Assembly (NCBI RefSeq): GCF_940670765.1
Contig: NZ_CALNVW010000034.1
Coordinates: 124,001 to 188,000, forward strand
Reading direction: 5' to 3'
Length of the DNA stretch: 64,000 bases
Source of the DNA: Streptomyces sp. A 4/2
GTDB taxonomy: Bacteria > Actinomycetota > Actinomycetes > Streptomycetales > Streptomycetaceae
The notes under the pieces were generated by a model, which saw only the letters and a program-made list of their open reading frames with translations, did not search any database and was not told where the DNA came from. Shown here piece by piece: positions 1-8,947 of this stretch. Within the stretch, counting starts at the first letter, position 1, and each line of letters opens with the position of its first letter. Made by a program: the position numbers and the translations under genes.

Positions 1-519
1 CCGCCACGACTCTGGCCCCCGGCCCTCATCCTGCGCGGCGTACGCGACCAGTGCGCACAACCCTCACCCACCGCACCGGACACCGACCCCACCGAACAGG
101 CCGCCCTCAGCGCAGGCACCGCCTGGATCTCCGCACCCCACCTCGACACCCTCGCCGCCACCGAACCCACCACCCCCGTCCTCGGCTTCGCCGACGGCAA
201 CCTCGCCAACTACCTGTGGGACGGCACCCGCATCCGCCTCGTCGACTTCGAGAGCGCCGGCCGCGCCGACCGCATCCACGAACTCGCCGAGATCACCGAA
301 CACATATCGGCCTGGTCCGACAGCGAACTCGACACCGACACCCTCCTCGGCCACTTCACCCTCACCCCCGCCGAAACCCGCCGCCTGCGCGAACTCCGCC
401 GCCTCACCGCCCTCATGTGGCTCTGCATGCTCACCCTCGACCGCGCCACCGCACACCCCCGCAACCCACCCGGAACCGTCACCCGCCAAGCACGCCGGCT
501 GCTCCACCTCCTGAACTGA
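1..519 (+). CDS. Phosphotransferase family (APH-like) protein, 3' part only
   Basis: The reading frame is open from the first base and stops at 517-519, so only the last 172 residues are visible and the start lies outside the window. Near the middle is F-A-D-G-N-L-A-N-Y-L followed about ten residues later by I-R-L-V-D-F-E-S-A-G. This matches the catalytic loop (D-x4-N) and the Mg-binding D-F-E of aminoglycoside phosphotransferase / choline kinase-like folds. The family transfers phosphate from ATP to small hydroxylated molecules; nothing here identifies the substrate. The usual catalytic-loop His is replaced by Phe or Ala, a known variation. Codons end almost only in C or A, like the genes further right. 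Confidence 0.72.
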   Translation, partial: PPRLWPPALILRGVRDQCAQPSPTAPDTDPTEQAALSAGTAWISAPHLDTLAATEPTTPVLGFADGNLANYLWDGTRIRLVDFESAGRADRIHELAEITEHISAWSDSELDTDTLLGHFTLTPAETRRLRELRRLTALMWLCMLTLDRATAHPRNPPGTVTRQARRLLHLLN

Positions 520-873
520 CGCCGAGGGACGCGAGGTTCTTCTCCTCCAGGTCCGCCCGCACGCCCTCGCGGCGCCGCCGACCAGCGGGCCACTACCCGT
601 CACGAACCAAGAACCGCCGCACATTTCCCGTCAGGTCATGTTCGAGCGAAATTCATTCGATCACTACAGGCATCGGACGTCGTGGATGCCTATGGTGCGG
701 GTTGCCACGGACAGACACGGAAATGCAAAGGAAAATACCCGGCGGTAGGTATTCCGAGGGGTTTTCACCGATGCCGGCCCGTGTTCTGCCGACTGGCTCT
801 CCGCGAATCGACAAGAAGACGATCCGCGGACCTTTCAGAAGAACCTCAGAGCAAATACAAAGGAAACGCTGGG

Positions 874-3039
874 ATGCAGATACCACGCGCGAGAATCCGA
901 AGTCTGATGGTCGCGGCCCTGCTGGCATGCGCCGCCCTTCCGGGGACGGCTTCCGCGACCGCGGCGACCTCGGACACCACACCCGCGAACACCGGCTCCC
1001 CGGTCGTCGTGGGATCCACCGCGGTCCCCAAGCCGGACCACGTGGTCATGGTGATGATGGAGAACCACGGCTACGACGACATCCTCAACAACACGTCCGA
1101 CAAGCCGCAGGACCAGGCCCCGTACATCAAGTCCCTGGTCGCGCAGGGCGCGTCGTTCACCAACTCGTACGGCATCACCCACCCGAGCCTCCCCAACTAC
1201 TACGCGCTGCTGTCCGCCTCGGACACCGTCAGGACCAGCGACTTTCCCGCGCCGTCGTCCGTCGACGCCGACAACCTCCCCAACCAGCTGGTCACCCACG
1301 GGTACAGCTTCGCCGACTACGCCGACCAGGCCCTCCCCACCCAGTGGCTCCGTTACAAGACCACCCCCGGTGTACCCGGCAACCTGAACCCGATGGACAA
1401 GCGGCAGGAGGAGTTCCCGACCACCCAGGACGGATTCGCCGAACTGCCCACCGTCTCCTTCTACGTGGGCAACGGCATGCAGAGCATGCACGACGGCTCC
1501 ATCGCCCAGGGCGACGCCTTCGTCAAGAACACCTTCGGCTCGTACATCCAGTGGGCCAGGACCCACAACAGCCTCTTCGTGCTGACCTGGGACGAGGACG
1601 ACTTCACCCCGGCCAACCACATCCCGACGATCATGGTCGGGCCGATGGCCGAGGCCGGCGAGTACAGCGAGAAGATCAACCACTACAGCGTCCTGCGCAC
1701 CCTGCTGGACATGTACGGCCTGGACCACATCAACCACACGGCCGACGCGGACGTCTCGACGATCACCGACACCTGGGACATGTCGAAGACCGCCCGCCTG
1801 CAGGGCACGGCCGGGCGATGCCTGGAGAACCACCGGACCAACCCGGCAGAGACGGACCCACCCGGCCTGTGGCACTGCGAATCAGCCGCCGACCAGAAGT
1901 GGATCAGGCACGCGGACGGCACGATCCGCCAGTCCGGCACATGCCTGACCGCCACCACGAACGGAAAGACCGACCTCGCCGACTGCGACGGCACCCCCAC
2001 GCAGACCTGGCAGCCCGCAGCCGACGGCTCCCTGACCAACCCGGCATCCGGCCGCTGCCTCACCGTCCCCGCCGCGAACCCCGCCAACGGAACCCCGGCC
2101 GAACTCCAGGACTGCGACGGCAAACTCCACCAGAAGTGGATCGTGCCCGGCTACCACGCGCACCACTCACTCACAGTCGACACACCCTCGACCGTCAAGC
2201 CCGGCGCCACCACCACCGTGACGACCACCTACACCAACGACGGCAGCCCGGTAGCGCTCACCGACGCCTCCGTCAGCCTCGCAGCGCCCAGCGGCTGGAC
2301 CGCCAGAGCCACCTCGCCCACCACATTCACCGCCGTCAAGCCCGGCCAGTCCGTGAAGACCACCTGGACGCTCACCACCCCCGCCGACGAAACACCCGGC
2401 GCCAAGACACTGTCCGCGCAGGCCACCTACAAGAACGCGAAGAGCAGCGACGAGGGCACCGGCTCCGTCGACGTCCCCTACACGTCTCTGACAGCGGCGT
2501 TCAACGACGTCGGCATCACCGACGACCAGAACGCCTCCGCAGGAGCCTTCGACGTCACCGGCCACAGCTACTCCGCCCAGGCACTCGCGGCGCAGCACCT
2601 GACCCCGGGAAGCACCGTCACCGCAGAAGGAACCACCCTCACCTGGCCGAACGTGCCGGCCGGCACCTCGGACAACGTCAACTCCACCGGGCAGAAGGTC
2701 GAGTTCTCCGGCAAGGGATCAAAGCTCGCCTTCCTGGGCTCCGGCGTCTACGGGCCGCTGACCGGCACCGGCACGGTGACGTACACCGACGGCACGACGC
2801 AGACGTTCTCCCTCGGCTTCAGCGACTGGACCCTGAACGGCGGCGGCAGCGTCCCGCCCGCCGGCAGCACCGTGGCGAAGACGACCTACCGCAACAAGGC
2901 GTCCGGCCCCGAGAACGTCACCACCTACGTCTTCTCCGCCTCGGTGCCCATCGACCCGAACAAGACCACGGAGATGATCCAGCTGCCCAAGCCGGCCTCG
3001 GGGTACCTCCACCTCTTCGCCATGGCCACTTCCTCCTGA
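874..3039 (+). CDS. Secreted phosphoesterase (phospholipase C / acid phosphatase family) with ricin-type lectin and CARDB/NEW3-like domains
   Basis: 721 residues. The start at ATG 874 is preceded by AGGAAA with normal spacing and begins a signal peptide (M-Q-I-P-R-A-R-I-R-S, a hydrophobic stretch, then cleavage after A-S-A). A PF04185-type phosphoesterase domain follows, with V-V-M-V-M-M-E-N-H (metal and nucleophile region), H-P-S-L-P-N-Y and W-D-E-D-D. About residues 310-430 carry QxW-type repeats (W-H-C-E-S-A-A-D-Q-K-W) typical of a ricin B-type beta-trefoil lectin, then an Ig-like NEW3/CARDB segment and a C-terminal beta-rich domain. The likely role is an extracellular phosphodiesterase or phosphatase with carbohydrate targeting. 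A perfect hairpin follows the gene, suggesting a monocistronic unit. The substrate is not determinable from sequence. Confidence 0.82.
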   Translation: MQIPRARIRSLMVAALLACAALPGTASATAATSDTTPANTGSPVVVGSTAVPKPDHVVMVMMENHGYDDILNNTSDKPQDQAPYIKSLVAQGASFTNSYGITHPSLPNYYALLSASDTVRTSDFPAPSSVDADNLPNQLVTHGYSFADYADQALPTQWLRYKTTPGVPGNLNPMDKRQEEFPTTQDGFAELPTVSFYVGNGMQSMHDGSIAQGDAFVKNTFGSYIQWARTHNSLFVLTWDEDDFTPANHIPTIMVGPMAEAGEYSEKINHYSVLRTLLDMYGLDHINHTADADVSTITDTWDMSKTARLQGTAGRCLENHRTNPAETDPPGLWHCESAADQKWIRHADGTIRQSGTCLTATTNGKTDLADCDGTPTQTWQPAADGSLTNPASGRCLTVPAANPANGTPAELQDCDGKLHQKWIVPGYHAHHSLTVDTPSTVKPGATTTVTTTYTNDGSPVALTDASVSLAAPSGWTARATSPTTFTAVKPGQSVKTTWTLTTPADETPGAKTLSAQATYKNAKSSDEGTGSVDVPYTSLTAAFNDVGITDDQNASAGAFDVTGHSYSAQALAAQHLTPGSTVTAEGTTLTWPNVPAGTSDNVNSTGQKVEFSGKGSKLAFLGSGVYGPLTGTGTVTYTDGTTQTFSLGFSDWTLNGGGSVPPAGSTVAKTTYRNKASGPENVTTYVFSASVPIDPNKTTEMIQLPKPASGYLHLFAMATSS

Positions 3040-3167
3040 CAGCCTCTCCGCTGACGCCCCGCCACAGGAACAGCGAGGCAACCGCCACCTGAGAACCCCA
3101 CCGAGCCGCCCCACGGACCGTGCAGAACCAGGACACCGTGGCGCGGACGGCTCCGCACGGGAAACCC

Positions 3168-3207
3168 CGCCGGCCGGGGGGATCAACGACGATCCCCCCG
3201 GCCGGCG
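3168..3207 (+). terminator. Strong hairpin terminator after the phosphoesterase gene
   Basis: A perfect 17-bp inverted repeat (arms 3168-3184 and 3191-3207) closes a 6-nt loop. No T-run follows, as is common for Streptomyces terminators. Confidence 0.75.
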
Positions 3208-3357
3208 CGACCCGCTCACCGGCACCCCGCACACCCGGCAAGAACCCCGAACACCCCGAGCCCCCACGGCGACCCGCACCACCACACCGCCGCCCGCCAC
3301 CTCCCCGACTCCCTCGGACCCGTACACACGATCAACGCCTTACGGCACGATGGGTCC

Positions 3358-5850
3358 ATGTCCGTACTGACGCGCGACGAAGCGCAGCTCCGAGCCCAGC
3401 TCCTCGATGTCCAGCGGTACACGATCGACCTCGACCTCACCCGGGGCGACGACACCTTCGACTCCCGGACCGTCATCCACTTCACCGCACGCACCGCCGG
3501 CAACACCTTTGTCGAGCTCAAGCCCGCAGAACTGCGCTCCATCACCCTCGACGGACAACCCCTCGACCCCGAAACCCTCACCGAGAACCGGCTCCCCCTC
3601 ACCGGCCTCACCGAAGGCGACCACGAACTCCACGTCGACGCCTCCATGCGCTACTCCCACACCGGCGAAGGCATGCACCGCTTCACCGACCCCACCGACG
3701 GCGAGACCTACGTCTACACCCAGCTGTTCATGGAAGACGTCCAACGCCTCTTCGCCGCCTTCGACCAGCCCGACCTCAAAGCCGTCTTCGACGTCACCGT
3801 CACCGCCCCCGAAGACTGGAGCGTCCTCGCCAACGGCATCACCCGGCAGAACACCCCCGGCCACTGGCAGGCCGCACCCACCCCACCCATCTCCACCTAC
3901 CTCGTCGCCATCGCCGCAGGCCCCTGGCACTCCGTGACCACCGAACACGCCGGACTGCCCTTCGGCATCCACTGCCGCCGCTCCCTCGCCGCCCACCTCG
4001 ACACCGACGCCGACGAAATCCTCGACATCACCCGCGCCTGCTACGACCGCTACCACGAAAAATTCGACGAACCCTACCCCTTCGACTCCTACGACCAGGC
4101 CTTCGTCCCCGAATTCAACGCAGGCGCCATGGAAAACCCCGGCCTGGTCACCTTCCGCGACGAATTCATCTACCGCTCCGCCGTCACCGACACCGAACGC
4201 CAGACCCGCGGCATGGTCATCGCCCACGAAATGGCCCACATGTGGTTCGGCGACCTCGTCACCCTCCAATGGTGGGACGACATCTGGCTCAACGAATCCT
4301 TCGCCGAATACATGGGCTACCAGACCCTCGCCGAAGCCACCCGCTTCACCGACACCTGGGTCGACTTCGCCATCGCCCGCAAGAGCTGGGGATACGACGC
4401 CGACCAACGCCCCTCCACCCACCCCGTCGCACCCGACCCCGCAGCCGTCCCCGACACCGCATCCGCGATGCTCAACTTCGACGGCATCTCCTACGCCAAG
4501 GGCGCATCCGCCCTGCGCCAACTCGTCGCCTGGCTCGGCGAAAAAGACTTCCTCGCCGGAATCAACAACCACTTCGCCCGCCACCGCTTCGGCAACGCCA
4601 CCCTCGCCGACTTCATCGACAACCTCGCCTCCGCCACCGACCGCGACGTCCACACCTGGGCCGAACAGTGGCTCACCACCACCGGAGTCGACACCCTCAC
4701 CCCCCGCATCACCGAAACCGACCACACCTGGTCACTCGCCGTCACCCGCGACGGCACCCGCCCCCACCGCATCGCCGTCGGCGCCTACGACCACGACCCC
4801 GTCGACCCCGCCCACCTCGTCCTGCGCGAACGACTCGAACTCGACGTCCCGGCCCCCGACACCACCCACAGCTTCCAAGGCCGCCGCCCCGACCTCCTCC
4901 TCGTCAACGACAGCGACCTCACCTACGCCAAGGTCCGCCTCGACCCCCCCTCCTGGAACACCGCACTGCACGCCCTCTCCGGCATCCCCGACCCCCTCAC
5001 CCGCGCCGTCATCTGGAACGCCGCCCGCGACATGGTCCGCGACGGCGAACTCCCCCCCACCGCCTACCTCGAAGCCGCCCACACCCACCTCCCGCACGAA
5101 ACCGACCTCGCCGTCGTCCAAGGCGTCCTCAGCTTCGCAGCCACCCAGATCACCGACCGCTACCTCCCCACCGAGGACCGCACCACCGCCCTCACCACCC
5201 TCACCACGACCTGCCGCGCCCTCATCCGCCGCACCGAAGACGGCACCAACCCCGGACTGCGCCTCACCGCCGTACGCCACTTCATCGACGCCGCCACCCA
5301 GCCCGACGGCATCCAGGCCTGGCTCACCGACGGCAGCGTCCCCGGTGGACCCGAACTCGACCCCGAACTCCGCTGGCGCATCCTCACCCGCCTCGCCGCC
5401 CTCGGCGCCACCGACGAAACCGCCATCACCGCCGAACTCGACCGCGACAACAGCGCCACCGGCCAGGAAGGCGCCGCCCGCTGCCGGGCCGCCCTCCCCA
5501 CCCCCCAGGCCAAAGCCACCGCCTGGCAGCAGATGTTCCACACCGACGACCTCTCCAACTACCTCTTCACCGCCACCGCCCAAGGCTTCTGGCAACCCGA
5601 ACAGACCGACCTCCTCAGCACCTACGTACCGCGCTACTACCAGGACGCCGTCACCCTCGCCGACCGCCGCGGCCCCGCCATCGCCGAAGCCGCAGGCCGC
5701 TACGGATTCCCCGCCTACGACATCACCCCCCAAGCCCTCGACCACGGACAGACCTGCCTCCGCGACGCCGACATGATCCCCGCCCTGCGCCGCAAACTCA
5801 CCGACCAACTCGACGACCTGCGACGCGCCCTGGACATCCGCGGAAACTGA
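3358..5850 (+). CDS. pepN: Aminopeptidase N (M1 family zinc metallopeptidase)
   Basis: 830 residues, near the usual length of actinobacterial PepN. It removes N-terminal residues from peptides in the cytoplasm. The exopeptidase motif G-A-M-E-N-P-G lies near residue 257. The zinc site is H290-E-M-A-H294 with the third ligand Glu in N-E-S-F-A-E about 19 residues downstream, the M1 signature HExxH-x18-E. The C-terminus is the helical ERAP1-like domain. No signal peptide is present. No clear Shine-Dalgarno sequence precedes ATG 3358, so translation may be leaderless. The gene ends almost every codon in C and uses very few G-ending codons, unlike genes beyond 15 kb. Confidence 0.95.
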   Translation: MSVLTRDEAQLRAQLLDVQRYTIDLDLTRGDDTFDSRTVIHFTARTAGNTFVELKPAELRSITLDGQPLDPETLTENRLPLTGLTEGDHELHVDASMRYSHTGEGMHRFTDPTDGETYVYTQLFMEDVQRLFAAFDQPDLKAVFDVTVTAPEDWSVLANGITRQNTPGHWQAAPTPPISTYLVAIAAGPWHSVTTEHAGLPFGIHCRRSLAAHLDTDADEILDITRACYDRYHEKFDEPYPFDSYDQAFVPEFNAGAMENPGLVTFRDEFIYRSAVTDTERQTRGMVIAHEMAHMWFGDLVTLQWWDDIWLNESFAEYMGYQTLAEATRFTDTWVDFAIARKSWGYDADQRPSTHPVAPDPAAVPDTASAMLNFDGISYAKGASALRQLVAWLGEKDFLAGINNHFARHRFGNATLADFIDNLASATDRDVHTWAEQWLTTTGVDTLTPRITETDHTWSLAVTRDGTRPHRIAVGAYDHDPVDPAHLVLRERLELDVPAPDTTHSFQGRRPDLLLVNDSDLTYAKVRLDPPSWNTALHALSGIPDPLTRAVIWNAARDMVRDGELPPTAYLEAAHTHLPHETDLAVVQGVLSFAATQITDRYLPTEDRTTALTTLTTTCRALIRRTEDGTNPGLRLTAVRHFIDAATQPDGIQAWLTDGSVPGGPELDPELRWRILTRLAALGATDETAITAELDRDNSATGQEGAARCRAALPTPQAKATAWQQMFHTDDLSNYLFTATAQGFWQPEQTDLLSTYVPRYYQDAVTLADRRGPAIAEAAGRYGFPAYDITPQALDHGQTCLRDADMIPALRRKLTDQLDDLRRALDIRGN

Positions 5851-6079
5851 AACCCGCACACAGAACAAGAACCGAACCCCCCGCACACAAGACCGAACAC
5901 CCCCCATAACACCCGGACACCGCCCAACAACCCCTCCGGCGAAGGCAATACCACTTCCGGGTCGACATCGTTGTGCTCAACGGGCACGCCACCTGTTCCC
6001 CGTACAGGCCGGCCCCCGAACAGGCTGGTACCCCACCCAGGCCGGGGCCACAGCCCCACGCGCAACGAAGGACACCCGC

Positions 6080-7468
6080 ATGAGCACGCCGCCCCTCGCC
6101 GGAGGGGCCACAGGCCCGAGCGCCCTGCGGCCCCTCATCGGCACCGTCCTCGACGCGCTCCACCAAGGCGCAACCGACCGCGCCGGCCCCCTCCCCGCCG
6201 GCGGACCACAAACCGTCGCCGCACGCGTACGAGCCACCGCCCACCCCGTACTGCCCCACACCGGAACCGGCGCCGAAGAAGCCCTCCACACCCTCGTACA
6301 CGCCCTCACCCAAGGCGCCGCAGACCCCGCAGACCCCCACTGCGCAGCCCACCTGCACTGCCCCCCACTCGCCCTCGCAGCCGCCGCCGACCTCGCCGCG
6401 TCCGCACTCAACCCCTCCATGGACTCCTGGGACCAGGCACCCGCCGCCTCCGAACTCGAAGCCCTCGTCACCCGCACCATCGCCGCCGAGATCTACCCCA
6501 CCGGCGACGCCCTCATCACCACCGGCGGCACCGAATCCAACCAACTCGCGCTGCTCCTCGCCCGCGAACGGCACGGCGCCCTCCGCATCATCTGCGGCGC
6601 CAACGCCCACCACTCACTGCCCCGCGCCGCCTGGCTCCTCGGCCTCCCCCCACCCCTCACCATCCCCGCACCCGCCGGAACCATCGACCTCGCCGCCCTC
6701 GATGAAGCCCTCACCGTCGGAAACACCCCCGGACTCCGCCCCCGCGGCGGACCCGTCCTCGTCACCGCCACCGCAGGCACCACCGACGCAGGACTCATCG
6801 ACCCCCTCCCCGAAATCGCCGACCTCTGCGACCGCCACGGCGCCGAACTCCACATCGACGCCGCATACGGCGGCCCCCTCCTCTTCAGCGAAACCCACCG
6901 ACACCAGCTCAACGGCATCGAACGCGCCGACTCCGTCACCCTCGACCTCCACAAACTCGGCTGGCAACCCGTCGCCGCCGGGCTCCTCGCCGTACCCCGA
7001 CCCGCCACCCTCGACGCCCTCAACCACCAAGCCGACTACCTCAACGCCGACGACGACACCGAAGCAGGCCACCCCGACCTCCTCGGCCGCTCCCTCCGCA
7101 CCTCCCGACGCCCCGACGTACTCAAAATGGCCGTCACCCTCCGCGCCCTCGGCCGCACCGGACTCGCCGCACTCATCGACGACACCTGCGCACTCGCCCA
7201 GGAACTCGCCGACCTCATCGAAACCCACCCCCACCTGGAGCTCTACGACCGCCCCACCATCTCCACCGTCCTCTTCCGCCCCACCGGAGCAGACGACGAA
7301 ACCATCGCCACCATCCGCCGCACCCTCATCGACGAAGGCCGCGCCGTCCTCGGCCGCGCCCGCGCCGACAACCGCCTCTGGCTCAAAGTCACCCTCCTCA
7401 ACCCCCACACCACCACCGGCGACCTCAAAGCGCTCCTCGCACTCCTGGAAGGCACCGCACCCCGATGA
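6080..7468 (+). CDS. PLP-dependent group II decarboxylase (diaminobutyrate/lysine/ornithine decarboxylase-like)
   Basis: 462 residues. ATG 6080 follows GAAGGA at good spacing. Family features: T-T-G-G-T-E-S-N-Q-L (phosphate binding), H-I-D-A-A-Y-G-G (the Asp contacting the PLP pyridine nitrogen) and D-L-H-K-L-G-W with the lysine that forms the Schiff base. This is the DesA/DDC type of group II decarboxylase, removing CO2 from a basic amino acid to give a diamine such as cadaverine or putrescine. Its stop overlaps the start of the N-hydroxylase gene by 4 bp, so the two are translationally coupled, as in desAB of desferrioxamine clusters. No acyltransferase or NIS synthetase follows, so I do not call it desA. 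Confidence 0.85.
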   Translation: MSTPPLAGGATGPSALRPLIGTVLDALHQGATDRAGPLPAGGPQTVAARVRATAHPVLPHTGTGAEEALHTLVHALTQGAADPADPHCAAHLHCPPLALAAAADLAASALNPSMDSWDQAPAASELEALVTRTIAAEIYPTGDALITTGGTESNQLALLLARERHGALRIICGANAHHSLPRAAWLLGLPPPLTIPAPAGTIDLAALDEALTVGNTPGLRPRGGPVLVTATAGTTDAGLIDPLPEIADLCDRHGAELHIDAAYGGPLLFSETHRHQLNGIERADSVTLDLHKLGWQPVAAGLLAVPRPATLDALNHQADYLNADDDTEAGHPDLLGRSLRTSRRPDVLKMAVTLRALGRTGLAALIDDTCALAQELADLIETHPHLELYDRPTISTVLFRPTGADDETIATIRRTLIDEGRAVLGRARADNRLWLKVTLLNPHTTTGDLKALLALLEGTAPR

Positions 7469-8874
7469 CCCTGCCCCCCCAACACCTCCCCGAAGGCCAG
7501 CCCCACGACCTGGTGGGCGTCGGCATCGGCCCCTTCAACCTCTCACTCGCCGCCCTCGCCCACCCCCTCACCCAACTCCGAACCGCCTTCTACGAACAAC
7601 GCCCCGCCTTCCACTGGCACCCCGGACTCCTCATCGACGACGCCACCCTCCAAGTCCCCTTCCTCGCCGACCTCGTCACCCTCGCCGAACCCGCCAGCCC
7701 CTGGTCCTTCCTCAGCTACCTCAAAGCCCGCGAACGCCTCTACCCCTTCTACTTCGCCGAGCACTTCCACATCCGACGCACCGAATACGACGCCTACTGC
7801 CGCTGGGTCAGCGAAAACCTCCCCGGCCTCCACTTCGCCCACCAGATCGACTCCATCCGCTGGAACACCCGACGCGCACTCTTCGAAGTCGACTACACCC
7901 AACTCGACACCGACGGAGAAGCCCGCGCCCTCGGCCGCACCCACACCCGCAACCTCGCACTCGGCGTCGGCACCGAACCCCACATCCCCGAACCCCTCAA
8001 ACCACTCGCCGAAGCACCCACCGTCCCCGTCGTCCACTCCGCCCAATACCTCGACAACCGCGAACGCCTCATCTCCGCACACCACATCACCGTCATCGGC
8101 GCAGGACAATCCGGCGCCGAAATCTTCCTCGACCTCCTCCGCGCCCGCCCCGAAGGCCAAGAAAAAATCACCTGGCTCGCCCGCACCGAAGCCTTCGCCC
8201 CCATGGAGTACTCCAAACTCGGCCTCGAACACTTCACCCCCGACTACACCCGCTACTTCCACCAACTCCCCGAATCCGTACGCGACACCCTCGCCCCCCA
8301 ACAATGGCAACTCCACAAAGGCATCGACGCCGACACCATCGCCGCCATCCACGACGAGCTCTACCGCCGCACCCAACACGGCGGCTGGCCCGACGCCGTC
8401 CTCACCCCCGGCGTCACCGTCCGCACCGCAGGCCGCGTCGCCACCACCCGAGTCGAACTCCACCTCGAACACACCCAGCAAGGCACCCGCTCCCGCCTCA
8501 CCACCGACGCCGTCGTCCTCGCCACCGGCTACCGCGAACGCCCCCTCGACACCATGCTCGCCGGACTCGACCCCTACATGCGCCGCGACACCTCACAACG
8601 CCCCCGCATCGACGACCACTACCGCCTCGTCCTCGACCCCACCGTCACCGGAGCCGTCTACGTACAGAACGCCGAACGCCACACCCACGGCGTAGGCGCC
8701 CCCGACCTCGGCCTCTCCGCCTGGCGCAGCGCCACCATCCTCAACTCCCTCACCGGCACCAACCCCTACCCCCTCCCCAACCGCACCGCATTCACCACCT
8801 TCGGCCTCACCCACCCCCACCCCCCGCACCCACACGACCGCACCGACCTCATCCCCCTCACCGAAGCCACCTGA
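7465..8874 (+). CDS. Lysine/ornithine/diamine N-hydroxylase (class B flavin monooxygenase, SidA/IucD/PvdA family)
   Basis: 469 residues, the family's usual length. Domains: N-terminal FAD motif V-G-V-G-I-G-P-F-N-L-S; NADPH motif I-G-A-G-Q-S-G-A-E near residue 212; C-terminal D-A-V-V-L-A-T-G-Y. The enzyme hydroxylates a terminal amine using FAD, NADPH and O2, usually as the first step to a hydroxamate siderophore or an N-N bonded product. The ATGA overlap with the upstream decarboxylase suggests the substrate may be the diamine that enzyme makes. The expected partner acyltransferase and synthetase genes are absent on both sides, the next gene being an opposed nucleotidase. Confidence 0.88.
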   Translation: MTLPPQHLPEGQPHDLVGVGIGPFNLSLAALAHPLTQLRTAFYEQRPAFHWHPGLLIDDATLQVPFLADLVTLAEPASPWSFLSYLKARERLYPFYFAEHFHIRRTEYDAYCRWVSENLPGLHFAHQIDSIRWNTRRALFEVDYTQLDTDGEARALGRTHTRNLALGVGTEPHIPEPLKPLAEAPTVPVVHSAQYLDNRERLISAHHITVIGAGQSGAEIFLDLLRARPEGQEKITWLARTEAFAPMEYSKLGLEHFTPDYTRYFHQLPESVRDTLAPQQWQLHKGIDADTIAAIHDELYRRTQHGGWPDAVLTPGVTVRTAGRVATTRVELHLEHTQQGTRSRLTTDAVVLATGYRERPLDTMLAGLDPYMRRDTSQRPRIDDHYRLVLDPTVTGAVYVQNAERHTHGVGAPDLGLSAWRSATILNSLTGTNPYPLPNRTAFTTFGLTHPHPPHPHDRTDLIPLTEAT

Positions 8875-8892
8875 AAACACCACACACAAAAA

Positions 8893-8928
8893 CGGGGCCC
8901 GGCTCAGCAACAGCCGAACCGGACCCCG
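8893..8928 (-). terminator. Terminator for the nucleotidase gene
   Basis: 13-bp stem with a 10-nt loop. Read on the minus strand it pairs fully when G-U pairs are allowed and is followed by TTTTT, a classical intrinsic terminator downstream of the minus gene at 8948. On the plus strand the same stem has two C-A mismatches and no T-run, so it fits the minus strand better. Confidence 0.75.
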
Positions 8929-8947
8929 CCCACACACAAAAAACGCC

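Noticed and set aside
620..873. Possible PHO box before the secreted phosphoesterase gene
   Set aside because: Some GGTCATG and TTCATTCG words occur but not as regular 11-bp GTTCACC-type repeats.
51..3092. 1013-aa plus-strand frame covering the phosphoesterase gene
   Set aside because: Runs in a different frame from the recognisable phosphotransferase and phosphoesterase domains and is compositionally biased.
5880..6079. Possible iron box (TTAGGTTAGGCTAACCTAA type) before the decarboxylase gene
   Set aside because: No palindrome close to the consensus was found, so iron control is not claimed.
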